A program made the translations under genes and the position numbers. The notes beneath the pieces were generated by a model that was not told where the DNA came from, made no database searches, and saw only the letters and a program-made list of their open reading frames with translations. DNA of 63,156 nucleotides from Thermodesulfobacteriota bacterium (GTDB taxonomy: Bacteria > Desulfobacterota_D > UBA1144 > Nemesobacterales > CSP1-2), in NCBI GenBank assembly GCA_035559815.1, contig DATMAT010000065.1, forward strand, positions 1 to 63,156, in the 5' to 3' direction. Below, piece by piece: positions 1-8,418 of this stretch (positions are counted from its first letter, which is position 1; every line of letters starts with the position of its first letter).

Positions 1-2829
1 CGCTACTCCAAAGAGAGCTATGAATCCTACTGAAGCGGAGACGCTTAAATAAAGCCCGGAGATGAAAAGAGCCAGTACCCCGCCGATAATGGCAAACGGA
101 ATGTTCATTATAATAAGGAGGGCGTTCTTAATAGAATTAAATGTGCTGAAGAGAAGAATGAATATGAGTAAGATCACCAGAGGCACCACGATATAGAGCC
201 TAGCCATAGCCCTCTGCTGGTTCTCAAACTGTCCGCCCCAATCAATGAAATACCCCGGCGGAAGCTGTACTTGGGCGGCTATCTTTTTTTGAGCCTCATC
301 AACAAAACCTCCGATGTCCCTACCTGAAACGTTGCACTCAATCACAATTCTTCGCTGTCCATTTTCCCTGCTTATCTGGGCCGGGCCTTCTTCGAGGTAG
401 ACCCCGGCCAACTGTTCAAGAGGAATGCGGGCGCCGTTTGGAGCGCTTACCAGTATATTCTTGATAGTGTTTACGTCTTTTCTGACATCCTCAGGAAATC
501 TAACCAAGACTCCGAACCTTCTTTGTCCTTCGAATACCTCTGTTGCAACTTTACCTCCAATTGCCGTTTCAACTATCTCCTGAATGTCTGAGACGTTTAT
601 TCCGTATCTGGCTATTTGAGACCTGTCTATATCTATCTGAAGGTATTGAAGACCGTGGACACGTTCAACGTTTAAATCCTCAACTCCTTTGATTTGCGAG
701 ACTACTCCTCTGATTTCATCGGCCTTGTTTTTCAAGACATCCATATCTTCGCCAAAGAGTTTTATGGCAATCTGGGCTTTTACGCCTGATATGAGCTCAT
801 CAACCCTGAGGGCAATGGGCTGAGAGAAACTATAGGCTACACCAGGAATCAGAGCCAGTTCCTCTCTCATCTTTGCGGCCAACTCTTCACTGGTCTCCGC
901 CGTTTTCCAATCACTTTGAGGCTTGAGGTTCACGAGAATATCGCTTATTTCTACCCCCATTGGGTCCGAAGCTATCTCTGCGCGCCCGGTTTTAGATACC
1001 ACCGTCTCGACCTCTGGAAATTTTATAAGTGCTCTTTCGATTTGACCTGAAACCTGAAGGGACTCGGTGAGTGAAATACTCGGAAGGCGAAATGCCTGTA
1101 TGGCGACTGAGCCTTCATTCAGTTGCGGCAAGAATTCCGTCCCAATAAAAGGGAATAGGGAAAGGTTCAGTACAAGCGCTGCCACCGCTCCTCCTACTAC
1201 GAGCTTTCTACGACCAAGGGCTTTCTTCAAGATCGGGATGTAGAGGTTCTTAAGAGAATTGATAATCCTGTTTGATAGCGATTCAAACAGTCTGCCCAAT
1301 CTATTAAAGAGACCGATATTTGTAAAACTGGAGCGTCCTTCTCCGAGCAGAAAAGTACAGAGTATAGGTATCACGGTTAGAGAAAAAATCAGCGACCCCA
1401 AGAGGGCGAAACTAACAGTGAAAGCCATGGGGGAGAACATCTTTCCCTCGATGCCCTGAAGCGTAAAAAGCGGAAGGAATACCACTATGATTATTGAGAT
1501 TCCAAAGACAATTGGTCTACCCACCTCTTTAGCGGCTTCGAGCACAGTATGTACTATGTTTTCTCTCGCTTCCGGGTTTTCTTCCAGGTGGCGATAAACG
1601 TTCTCAACCATAACCACTGCGCCGTCAACGAGCATACCGATCCCTATGGCAAGCCCGCCAAGAGACATGAGATTTGCAGAGAGATGAAACCATTCCATCA
1701 TGATGAATGTAAAAAGGGCGGAAAGAGGTAAAACGGTTCCGACAATCAGAGCGGAACGGAAATTTCCCAGGAACAGAAGGAGAACAAGGAAAATGAAAAT
1801 CGCTCCTTCTTCAAGCGCTTTTGTAACGGTCTTAATCGCTCTCTTTACCAGGTCAGTCCTGTCGTAAAAGGGCTTAATACTTACACCCGGAGGAAGCGAC
1901 TTTTGAATCTCATCTACTTTTTCTTTTACCTTCGTTACCACTTCTCTTCCGCTTGCCCCTTTAAGCATCAATGTTATTCCGGTTACTACCTCACCCTCGC
2001 CGTCCTTGGTAACCGCTCCCTGTCTTATTTCCGGACCGACTGTTACATCGGCTACATCTTTCACGTATATTGGAGTCCCATCGTGCGATGTGATGATTAT
2101 GTTTCTTAAATCCTCGGTTGTCTTAACCAAACCTAATCCGCGGACTATATACTGCTCCGAGTTATGCTCTATGAAGTTTCCTCCGGCATTGGCGTTATTT
2201 TTCTCTACTGCCTCAAAAACCTCCCGGAGTGTTAGGTTATGGCTTATGAGCTTCTGAGGATTGATGAGAACGTGGTACTGCTTTACAAACCCGCCGAAGC
2301 TGTTTACATCGGTTACACCTGGAACGGTGCGGAGAATCGGTCTGATAATCCAGTCCTGTATCGTGCGGAGTTCAATCGGGCTGTAACCATCGCCTTCAAC
2401 GACGTATTGGTAAATCTCCCCAAGACCGGTAGAAATCGGCCCCATCTCCGGGTCAACCCCTGGAGGCAGGTTCTCTTTCGCGCCCTGAAGCCTCTCAAAT
2501 ACGAGCTGTCTTGCAAAGTAGATATCTACATCATCCTCAAACACTACCGTGACCACAGAAAGTCCAATCTTTGAAAGCGACCTCACCTCTGTTACCCTTG
2601 GAAGGCCGGTCATGGTTACTTCGATAGGGAAACTGACCAGCCTTTCAACCTCGGTAGGTGCCATCCCTTCAGCCTGGGTTATTATCTGAACCTGTATATT
2701 TGTAACATCAGGAAAAGCATCGATGGGAAGCTTTTTGGCTGAATAAATACCTAGACCTATAATTAGGACTGTAAAAACCATAACCAGGAATCTCTGCTCA
2801 AGGGCAAACGTTATGATCCTATCTATCAT
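1..2829 (-). CDS. czcA: CzcA-type heavy-metal RND efflux pump, C-terminus cut by window edge
   Basis: This is the inner-membrane proton-driven pump of a tripartite metal efflux complex. Reading from the ATG at 2829, 943 codons are open to the window edge. The family is about 1,040 residues long, so roughly the last 100 are outside. Translation shows the N-terminal membrane helix, a porter-domain segment (LPIDAFPDVTN), the TM4 region with LVDGAVVMVENVYRHLEENP, and near the edge GLYLSVSASVGFIALFGVA, all typical of HME-RND pumps. The DGAVV motif favours CzcA/CnrA-type divalent-cation export (Zn, Co, Cd, Ni) over CusA-type copper/silver export, but the exact substrate is not settled. The start lies one base beyond the stop of the adaptor gene, so the two are translationally coupled. 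The family assignment is certain. Confidence 0.95.
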   Translation of the reverse strand, partial: MIDRIITFALEQRFLVMVFTVLIIGLGIYSAKKLPIDAFPDVTNIQVQIITQAEGMAPTEVERLVSFPIEVTMTGLPRVTEVRSLSKIGLSVVTVVFEDDVDIYFARQLVFERLQGAKENLPPGVDPEMGPISTGLGEIYQYVVEGDGYSPIELRTIQDWIIRPILRTVPGVTDVNSFGGFVKQYHVLINPQKLISHNLTLREVFEAVEKNNANAGGNFIEHNSEQYIVRGLGLVKTTEDLRNIIITSHDGTPIYVKDVADVTVGPEIRQGAVTKDGEGEVVTGITLMLKGASGREVVTKVKEKVDEIQKSLPPGVSIKPFYDRTDLVKRAIKTVTKALEEGAIFIFLVLLLFLGNFRSALIVGTVLPLSALFTFIMMEWFHLSANLMSLGGLAIGIGMLVDGAVVMVENVYRHLEENPEARENIVHTVLEAAKEVGRPIVFGISIIIVVFLPLFTLQGIEGKMFSPMAFTVSFALLGSLIFSLTVIPILCTFLLGEGRSSFTNIGLFNRLGRLFESLSNRIINSLKNLYIPILKKALGRRKLVVGGAVAALVLNLSLFPFIGTEFLPQLNEGSVAIQAFRLPSISLTESLQVSGQIERALIKFPEVETVVSKTGRAEIASDPMGVEISDILVNLKPQSDWKTAETSEELAAKMREELALIPGVAYSFSQPIALRVDELISGVKAQIAIKLFGEDMDVLKNKADEIRGVVSQIKGVEDLNVERVHGLQYLQIDIDRSQIARYGINVSDIQEIVETAIGGKVATEVFEGQRRFGVLVRFPEDVRKDVNTIKNILVSAPNGARIPLEQLAGVYLEEGPAQISRENGQRRIVIECNVSGRDIGGFVDEAQKKIAAQVQLPPGYFIDWGGQFENQQRAMARLYIVVPLVILLIFILLFSTFNSIKNALLIIMNIPFAIIGGVLALFISGLYLSVSASVGFIALFGVA

Positions 2830-2830
2830 C

Positions 2831-4009
2831 TCAATGTTCCTCCCCTATCTCACCCTTTTGAGCTTCGGATTTAAGCAGAAAACTCCCTTTAGTAACTATC
2901 TTTTCACCCGCTTTAATGCCCTCTACTACTTGATAGAAGCTATCAACCTGTCTTCCCAGTGAAACCTCTCTTTTCTCAAACCCACCATTGCCTTTATCAA
3001 TAAACACAATCTTTTTATTCCCATCTGTTTGAACCGCTTCTCCCGGAATCGCCAGGACATTCGTAACAACATCCGTGGTTATGAAAACCGTAGCGAACAT
3101 CTCAGGCTTAAGTTTCCCCAAGGAGTTATCGACCTCTGTACGAACCCTTACAGTGCGCGTGGAAGGGTCGATCTGGTCTCCTATGTATGTAACGATGCCT
3201 TTAAACATATCGTCGGGATATGGAGAGACTCTTACCTCTACAGGAAGCCCGGTCTTAACCTGAGGAATATCCTTTTCAGGAACGTCGGCTATGGACCAGA
3301 GCGTTGACAGGTCTGCAACAGTAAATAGATTTGTGGCTGGTTCAATGACTTCACCAAGAGTAGCGTGCCTCTCTACCACCGTTCCGGAAAATGGGGCTCT
3401 GACTGCAACCTTGGATCTGATTATGTGCTCACTCCCGATACGCTTTACCTCTTCTTCACTCAATCCCAAAAGGTGAAGCCTGTCTTCGGCCGCTTTGAAC
3501 TCTGCTCTTACATTCAGATATTCGGCCTCACGCTTTTGATATTCTCCAAGGGATATGGCCTTTCCTTCTAGGAGTTTCTTTGCTCTTTGATAGGATTTTG
3601 CCTCTGCAAGAAGATTTGCTTTTGCCTTGAGATACTCCGATTGTGCCGTTCCTAACTCCGTGCTGTCTATCACAGCAAGTCTGTCGCCCTCTTTCACCTT
3701 ATCGCCTAGGTTGGCTATAACCTCATCGATCTTTCCAGGGACACGGGAGCCAACATGGGCAAGTTTGTTTTCATTAAACTGAATTTTCCCCGGCGCTTGC
3801 AGAATGCTCTTGAGAGACTTTAAAGAGACCTCTTCAATCTTTAGGTTTGCCGATTGTATTGATTTAGGGTCGAGATTGATTTGATTTGAATGTGCCTCGT
3901 CGTGCACCTCTTTCTCATTATCAGCCTCCCCTTCTCCACCACATGAGGCGAAGGAGATCAAAGATACTGAAGCCAAGGCAATTAAAATTAGTTTTTTGGT
4001 CGTCATCAC
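2831..4009 (-). CDS. czcB: Periplasmic adaptor (membrane fusion protein) of metal efflux pump
   Basis: This 392-residue RND adaptor links the CzcA pump to the outer-membrane channel. It begins with a lipoprotein-type signal peptide ending at Cys23 (SFASCGG). A short acidic and His-containing stretch (HDEAHSNQ) follows and could bind metal. Next come the barrel-sandwich/lipoyl half-motifs (GRVPGKIDEVIANLGDKV and IRSKVAVRAPFSGTVVERHA) flanking a helical hairpin at about residues 120-190, and a beta-barrel plus membrane-proximal domain with the typical PEMFATV segment. Its ATG overlaps the stop of the upstream channel gene by four bases, and czcA follows after one base, so the three genes form a tight operon. 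The family is clear. The metal specificity is inferred only from the CzcA partner. Confidence 0.93.
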   Translation of the reverse strand: MMTTKKLILIALASVSLISFASCGGEGEADNEKEVHDEAHSNQINLDPKSIQSANLKIEEVSLKSLKSILQAPGKIQFNENKLAHVGSRVPGKIDEVIANLGDKVKEGDRLAVIDSTELGTAQSEYLKAKANLLAEAKSYQRAKKLLEGKAISLGEYQKREAEYLNVRAEFKAAEDRLHLLGLSEEEVKRIGSEHIIRSKVAVRAPFSGTVVERHATLGEVIEPATNLFTVADLSTLWSIADVPEKDIPQVKTGLPVEVRVSPYPDDMFKGIVTYIGDQIDPSTRTVRVRTEVDNSLGKLKPEMFATVFITTDVVTNVLAIPGEAVQTDGNKKIVFIDKGNGGFEKREVSLGRQVDSFYQVVEGIKAGEKIVTKGSFLLKSEAQKGEIGEEH

Positions 4010-5259
4010 ATCTCACCTCCGGCAATTTTCTCTAATGAGATTTCCGCCATATAAAACTCAAAAAGAACTTGATAATATTCCCTGAGTGTGTCGCGATAGG
4101 TTCTCAAGGCATCAAGTACATCTAAAAGACCTATCTCGCCTTGTTCGTAGCTAAACTGTGCTATCTCCAGTGACCGCTTTGCCCGACCTAATAGCTCGGT
4201 CGAATATATCTTTGACTGTTCGAATGCCACCTTATAGTTCTTGTATTGATCTTCGAGGCGGTTCCCGATTTCAATTTCTAGGAGTTTCAGGTCAAAAGAG
4301 GCCTTGCGTTCCTCAGCCCTTGCACTCTGGATACCTCCCTGGTTTTGGTACCAGAGCGGGATGCTTATACCGATTCCGCCTCCTAGAGCGGTTTTGTCAA
4401 TCTCCCTATCGTAAAAACCCTGAAGGAAAATATCGGGAACAATCAGATGTTTTTGCTCTAGTAGCGAAAACCCAGTGCGCTTGACTTCAACTTTTTGGGC
4501 TTTTAGTTGAGGGTTAAAATCGGCAACTTTCTCGGCTATTTGTTCTAATCCGGATATAGTGGAAGGGGGTGTAAGTTCACCGTCTATATCAAAATCCTTT
4601 TCTAAAGAATTACCGAGAAACCTGTTTAAAATTGACTTTACTGCGCTTAAATTTGTCTCGGCGCGAATTAGCTCTCTCTCGAACTTTAAAGTCTCGACCC
4701 TAGATTTAATAAAATCCAGTTCTCTTGATTCGCCAAGCTCAACCCTACGCTCAATAATGGAGAGAAGGGTTTTACTGGTATCTAGATTTTGCCTCGCAAT
4801 CTCTACATCTTTCTTAGCAAGGAGAGTCGCATAGTAAAGTTGCTTGGTAGTAAAAATAAGCTCTACCCTTACAGCCTCTTTTTCAAATTCGGTGACCTTT
4901 ACTTCTTCCTCGGCAGCCTTCCTTCTATAGAGACGCTTTAAGGGCCATTCAATGGGCTGTATGACTGCTATACCGTACTCTGCTTCGGAACTATTGTCCT
5001 CGCGTGATTTACCTTTATCTAAGGAAAACTCTACTTCCGGGTTTGGGTAAGCCTTTGCTGCTCTAAGCTCTCCTTTCGCAATATCAATGCTGGAGATCGC
5101 TGAAGGTACAGACGGATTTTTCTCAGTGGCTAATTTTATTAACTCGTTGATTGTATATTCTCTCTGAATCCGATTTTCAGCAGCGGATATTTGACAATTT
5201 GCCAGAGATAAACTACTAGATATAAGACAGAGAAATAAAACAATAGTTTTAAATGGCAC
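4006..5259 (-). CDS. czcC: TolC-family outer-membrane efflux channel
   Basis: This 417-residue outer-membrane factor is the exit duct of the CzcCBA-type pump. The N-terminal 25 or so residues form a Sec signal peptide (IVLFLCLISSSLSLANC). The mature part has two OEP repeats of long helices and short strands. The motifs TINELIKLATEKNPSVPSA near the start and YEQGEIGLLDVLDALRTYRD near the C-terminus are typical of CzcC/TolC proteins. It is the first pump gene of the minus-strand operon and overlaps the adaptor by four bases. The 180 bp between it and the upstream small gene hold a 14-bp perfect palindrome (AGGTTTTTAAACCT, 5347-5360). That is a possible operator, but nothing else supports it. 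Confidence 0.9.
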   Translation of the reverse strand: MPFKTIVLFLCLISSSLSLANCQISAAENRIQREYTINELIKLATEKNPSVPSAISSIDIAKGELRAAKAYPNPEVEFSLDKGKSREDNSSEAEYGIAVIQPIEWPLKRLYRRKAAEEEVKVTEFEKEAVRVELIFTTKQLYYATLLAKKDVEIARQNLDTSKTLLSIIERRVELGESRELDFIKSRVETLKFERELIRAETNLSAVKSILNRFLGNSLEKDFDIDGELTPPSTISGLEQIAEKVADFNPQLKAQKVEVKRTGFSLLEQKHLIVPDIFLQGFYDREIDKTALGGGIGISIPLWYQNQGGIQSARAEERKASFDLKLLEIEIGNRLEDQYKNYKVAFEQSKIYSTELLGRAKRSLEIAQFSYEQGEIGLLDVLDALRTYRDTLREYYQVLFEFYMAEISLEKIAGGEM

Positions 5260-5440
5260 TTCTAATCTCCTTTGAAATTGATTTCGTTTAGAATGGAAAA
5301 GGTGAGTTCGATATAACTTTCAAAGACTGAGAAATAACCGTAGCAGAGGTTTTTAAACCTATAAACAGTGTAAGTCTAGAATGTAGTGAGAATGGTTAAG
5401 TAAATAAACGCTACAACTATTCTCCGGAGTCGAACCCACT

Positions 5441-5818
5441 TTATATAAGGGTTCTTGGAGGGTTAAAGATGGATTTTATTAGATTATTTTCTGGTATAGA
5501 ATAATTAAAAGATATTGTTAAAGATGGAGTATCTTCCTTAATTAAAGGTTTAATGCTTTCGGATTTAACGAAATTATGCAAACAAGAACTGCCTATGTGA
5601 CAATGACTGATTGGAACTGGAACTTCCGAAGAGGAATTTTGCTTAGAGTTACCAGCTTGAGAAAAAAGGCAATGCTTATACGAAAGGCAATCTTTATGAG
5701 GATAGTTAGATAAGTACGGGTTTTCACAAATTGTCGAGGATAGGAAAAAGGCTAGAAACATGGTTAGAGATAAAAGCAACTTTTTCGAGGTACTATTCTT
5801 CGTAGTCAGATCCGTCAT
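5441..5818 (-). CDS. Small exported Cys/His-rich protein heading the metal efflux operon
   Basis: This 125-residue protein matches no family I can name. It has a basic N-terminus, a hydrophobic segment (LLLSLTMFLAFFLSSTIC) consistent with a signal peptide or anchor, and then several Cys and His residues including ISHCHIGSSCLHN, which looks like a metal-binding cluster. The C-terminus ends NPPRTLI. It lies on the same strand and 181 bp upstream of czcC, so a role as a periplasmic metal sensor or chaperone is plausible but inferred. A similar small protein (49847-50179) heads the zinc-uptake operon in this window. The IS3 element ends 68 bp upstream of its start codon. Base composition is A/T-rich compared with the pump genes. 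Confidence 0.6.
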   Translation of the reverse strand: MTDLTTKNSTSKKLLLSLTMFLAFFLSSTICENPYLSNYPHKDCLSYKHCLFSQAGNSKQNSSSEVPVPISHCHIGSSCLHNFVKSESIKPLIKEDTPSLTISFNYSIPENNLIKSIFNPPRTLI

Positions 5819-5853
5819 TCCAATTTAATTGTTGGACGCTTAAATTTCAGAAT

Positions 5854-5882
5854 AAGTTAAACGTTGTTTCATTAAACGTCAA
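5854..5882 (-). promoter_or_regulatory. Possible sigma-70 promoter next to the IS3 end
   Basis: On the minus strand a TTGACG (5882-5877), a 17-base spacer and TAACTT (5859-5854) precede the small Cys/His gene at 5818. The -35 lies only four bases outside the IS3 terminus at 5887. The -10 match is weak, so this is a suggestion only. Confidence 0.3.
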
Positions 5883-5904
5883 GATGTGACCTTCCCCCCG
5901 TATT

Positions 5905-6747
5905 TCATACCACGGCAAGTGAGAGTTTCCGTTTCATTTTATCATTCTCAAGCTTTTGTTCAAAACTCAACCTGAATGCATCCGGCGTCATGTACCCAAG
6001 GGAGCTGTGGGGGCGGGTAGTGTTGTAGTCCACACGCCATGATTTTATAATTCTTCTAGCTTCCTCAAGGCTCACAAACCAGTGCTGGTTTAAGCACTCA
6101 TCCCTCAGCTTTCCATTGAAGCTCTCTATATAGGCATTCTGCACTGGTCTGCCCGGATCAATAAAATGCAGCTTAACCCCTGCCGGTTTAGACCACTTGA
6201 GCATAGCCTTGCTCGTGAATTCCGGGCCGTTGTCCATTACCAGCACTCCCGGAAGGCCTCTTTCTTCTTTTAGCCACCTTAATGTGCGTATTACACGCTC
6301 ACCGGTAATTCCCCTGTCCACTTCAATAGCAACACACTCACGGGTGAAATCATCCACGACGGTTAATACCCTGAACTTTCTGCCGTCACAAAGACTATCG
6401 CTCATAAAATCCATACTCCAACGCTCATTTGGTTCACCGGGAATTAACGGTACGACCGCCCTGTTATTTACCCCTCGCTTTTTCCCCCTCTTGCGGGGAA
6501 GCTGTAAACCCTCTTCCCTATACATCCTCTCAACCCGTTTATGGTTCACCTGACCTAGCTCTTGTCTCAACAGCACTGTCAGCCTGGGCGCTCCGAAACG
6601 GGGGCGCTGTGCGGCTAATATCCTCAGACGCTCACGAACACCCTCGTCATCCTTAGTCCTGGGCTTGTATCTATACGTCCCTCTACCCAGGCCCGCCAAC
6701 TTGCATGACCGCCGCTCGCTCAGCCCCTCTGACTTCATTACTGTCAC
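5905..6747 (-). CDS. IS3-family transposase OrfB (DDE integrase domain)
   Basis: OrfB holds the catalytic rve domain. An HTH_21-like N-terminal part ([21 protein letters not shown]) is followed by the DDE core. The first Asp is in WSMDFMSD, the second in [10 protein letters not shown], and the Glu in [15 protein letters not shown]. The C-terminus has the usual [16 protein letters not shown]. The ATG at 6747 is probably not the main start. The same frame is open back through the A7G run at 6784-6777, giving [17 protein letters not shown] as the junction, so the working enzyme is most likely an OrfAB fusion made by -1 frameshifting. Transcription runs toward the metal efflux operon. Confidence 0.95.
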   Translation of the reverse strand: MTVMKSEGLSERRSCKLAGLGRGTYRYKPRTKDDEGVRERLRILAAQRPRFGAPRLTVLLRQELGQVNHKRVERMYREEGLQLPRKRGKKRGVNNRAVVPLIPGEPNERWSMDFMSDSLCDGRKFRVLTVVDDFTRECVAIEVDRGITGERVIRTLRWLKEERGLPGVLVMDNGPEFTSKAMLKWSKPAGVKLHFIDPGRPVQNAYIESFNGKLRDECLNQHWFVSLEEARRIIKSWRVDYNTTRPHSSLGYMTPDAFRLSFEQKLENDKMKRKLSLAVV

Positions 6748-6770
6748 CGCTTCCCTCTGCTGAGTACGGC

Positions 6771-7037
6771 TTAGTACTTTTTTTCAAGCGCTGCTTTTAG
6801 TGCCCGTATATCCAGGGCCTGCTCCCCAATGATTTGCTTCAACCGTTGGTTCTCTTCCTCAAGGAATTTTAACCGCTCGGCTTCTGGTACGTTCATGCCG
6901 CCATACTTGCTCCTCCAGCGGTAAAACGTCTGCTCGCTTATCCCGTACTTCCGGCATAACTCGGGAACCTTCAACCCTGATTCTTCCTCCCTCAGCACCT
7001 TGATGATCTGTTCTTCCGTGTATCGCCTCTTACGCAT
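6771..7037 (-). CDS. IS3-family transposase OrfA (helix-turn-helix)
   Basis: This 88-residue protein binds the element's inverted repeats. It contains the HTH_Tnp_1 fold ([20 protein letters not shown], then [17 protein letters not shown]) and a C-terminal leucine-zipper helix ([20 protein letters not shown]) for multimerisation. It ends LEKKY at 6771, directly after a slippery A7G run (minus strand 6784-6777) that allows -1 slippage into orfB. A strong AGGAGG ribosome site precedes the ATG. Confidence 0.93.
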   Translation of the reverse strand: MRKRRYTEEQIIKVLREEESGLKVPELCRKYGISEQTFYRWRSKYGGMNVPEAERLKFLEEENQRLKQIIGEQALDIRALKAALEKKY

Positions 7038-7202
7038 GTTCTCCTCCTATCTTTTTATTCTTACCGGGGAGAACTCTCATTTACAATGGACTAGTTTCTG
7101 GGGGGAAGGTCATGCAGACTTTGTGTCCATCACTATTACTTAGGATTCATCTAACTTATTTATCAAGGAGAATCTCAAATTAGAGTAAACGGAAAGATTG
7201 TG

Positions 7203-8036
7203 CTACCTAATCTCAAACCGGATTTTGCCCAAATTCCCGTAATTGGCGACGTAATTACCCGGTTTCCCCGGAAGCATCTTTCCCAGGACACCGGTGATGA
7301 GTATTTGTCCGGGTTTTATTTCCCAGCCTTGATTCACCAAGAAATTCACTAGCCAAAGAGCAGCCTCCCATTGATCCCCTAGAGCATCCGACCCCTTGCC
7401 TTGGTTGACCAACTGGCCGTCTAAAGAGAGGGCAACAGTTAAATCGTTGGGGTTTAGTCCATTCAATCCCTTTTCCTGACCTACGATAAACTGAGTAGCC
7501 GATACATTGCTTGCTATAATGTCCACTGCCTTGAGCTTCTTTAAATCCTCATAGCCCAGGTCGGGAAGCTCGATTACGGGCATGATTGCTTTGATATGCC
7601 AACGAAGCTCAGAAACATCTTCAATTTGGCGTGTTATAGGCCTTCCCACCATGAAACCGATCTCTGTCTCTATCATGAGTGTTTTGAAATCGGAGATACT
7701 TATGACCGCTTTATCGCCTTTCTTTCCGGATTCAAAGAGCACGCCGGCGACTGGAAATTCCACCCCGAATTTCCTCTGAATCTCTGGAGAGGTGAGCCCG
7801 GCTTTGAACCCGGCAATTTTATCGTTAACCAGCCATTTCCGAACATAGGCTTTCTGTACCTCGTACGCGGTTTGTATATCCAGTTCAGGATAGCGGACGG
7901 AAAGAACCGGTATGGGTTGATTTTGGCCCTCCGCTTTTATTAAAATTTCTGCCAACTCATGTACATCGGCCCATGCGGTCGAAGTGATCAGTATAGCGAG
8001 TAACAAGAATGTGTATATGAATCTATTTTGCTTCAT
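7203..8036 (-). CDS. Exported 2-keto-4-pentenoate hydratase-like protein (FAH superfamily)
   Basis: This 277-residue protein resembles 2-oxopent-4-dienoate hydratase / 2-oxo-3-hexenedioate decarboxylase (MhpD, DmpE/H) of meta-cleavage pathways. Matching features are AYEVQKAYVRKWLVNDKIAG with FKAGLTSPEIQRKFGV near the N-terminus, IETEIGFMVGRPI with the metal-ligand Glu pair, the MPVIELPDLGYEDL segment, and GQILITGVLGKMLPGKPGNYV at the C-terminus. It also has a clear Sec signal peptide ending AWA at residue 23, which cytoplasmic aromatic-degradation enzymes lack. A periplasmic location is therefore likely and its substrate is unknown. No other meta-cleavage genes are nearby. The IS3 element sits immediately downstream of it. 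Confidence 0.8.
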   Translation of the reverse strand: MKQNRFIYTFLLLAILITSTAWADVHELAEILIKAEGQNQPIPVLSVRYPELDIQTAYEVQKAYVRKWLVNDKIAGFKAGLTSPEIQRKFGVEFPVAGVLFESGKKGDKAVISISDFKTLMIETEIGFMVGRPITRQIEDVSELRWHIKAIMPVIELPDLGYEDLKKLKAVDIIASNVSATQFIVGQEKGLNGLNPNDLTVALSLDGQLVNQGKGSDALGDQWEAALWLVNFLVNQGWEIKPGQILITGVLGKMLPGKPGNYVANYGNLGKIRFEIR

Positions 8037-8096
8037 AAGTTTGCTACTCCGAATTTATCTTAGTCAAGCATACAGGTCGTATTATACTTCATCACG

Positions 8097-8205
8097 AACT
8101 TGTCCCAAATAGGTGATTGCCACGCCGCCAAAAGGAGACGGCAATGACGGCGTAAAAGGATTTTCCCTTTTCCCACTTTGCGGGAAGGAGAACTGAGGAA
8201 AATCC
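8097..8205. repeat. Copy A of an approximately 110-bp palindromic repeat
   Basis: It begins with the tag AACTTGTCCCAAATAGG (8097-8113). A REP-like palindrome follows (ATTGCCACGCCG facing CGGCAATGACGGCG), then a second palindrome whose outer arms are GGATTTTCC (8158-8166) and GGAAAATCC (8197-8205). A second copy with the same order and near-identical spacing between the arms lies at 11481-11577. No open frame is conserved between the copies. Confidence 0.65.
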
Positions 8206-8271
8206 GTTTGTCATGAGCCTACCCAGCTTGATAAGGACGAACACCGCTCTTACTAAACAAAACACCATGCT

Positions 8272-8363
8272 TCGACAGGCTCAGCATGAGCGGATGCATT
8301 CATCCGCTAAAGATGAGAAATAAAAAAACACCCGTTCATTCTGAGCGCGGTCGAAGAATGAAC
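8272..8363. repeat. REP-like palindromes of the TTCGAC/GCTCA type
   Basis: Three palindromic pieces lie in tandem. They are ATGCTTCGACAGGCTCAGCA, a hairpin AGCGGATG-CATT-CATCCGCT (8289-8308), and a second hairpin with 9-bp arms GTTCATTCT (8334-8342) and AGAATGAAC (8355-8363) around GAGCGCGGTCGA. Related units occur near 9380, 11630 and 11700. The stretch 8037-8418 holds these repeats and no gene. Confidence 0.6.
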
Positions 8364-8418
8364 TCCTTATGCCTTGAATTCATACTTTAACCCTCAGACG
8401 ATGACTTCACCAGGTTAA

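Larger units (their letters stand above)
5887..7112 (-). mobile_element. IS3-family insertion sequence, complete
   Basis: The element is 1,226 bp. Its outermost bases are a perfect 13-bp inverted repeat: TGACCTTCCCCCC at 5887-5899 and its complement at 7100-7112. A looser match continues inward (both ends reach TGAGAGTT about 30 bases in). It carries orfA and orfB in the usual IS3 arrangement with an A7G frameshift site. Flanking bases are gatg on the left and tgca on the right, so no clear 3-4 bp target duplication is visible, only a shared TG. This could mean an old insertion, a deletion at one side, or an end misjudged by a base or two. All open frames look intact, so it is probably functional. 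Confidence 0.93.

Noticed and set aside
2239-2574. Plus-strand open frame of 111 codons inside czcA
   Set aside because: It lies opposite a strong RND pump match, and its residues show no domain character.
5881-7118. Target-site duplication for the IS3 element
   Set aside because: The flanks gatg and tgca share only TG, so no 3-4 bp duplication can be claimed.
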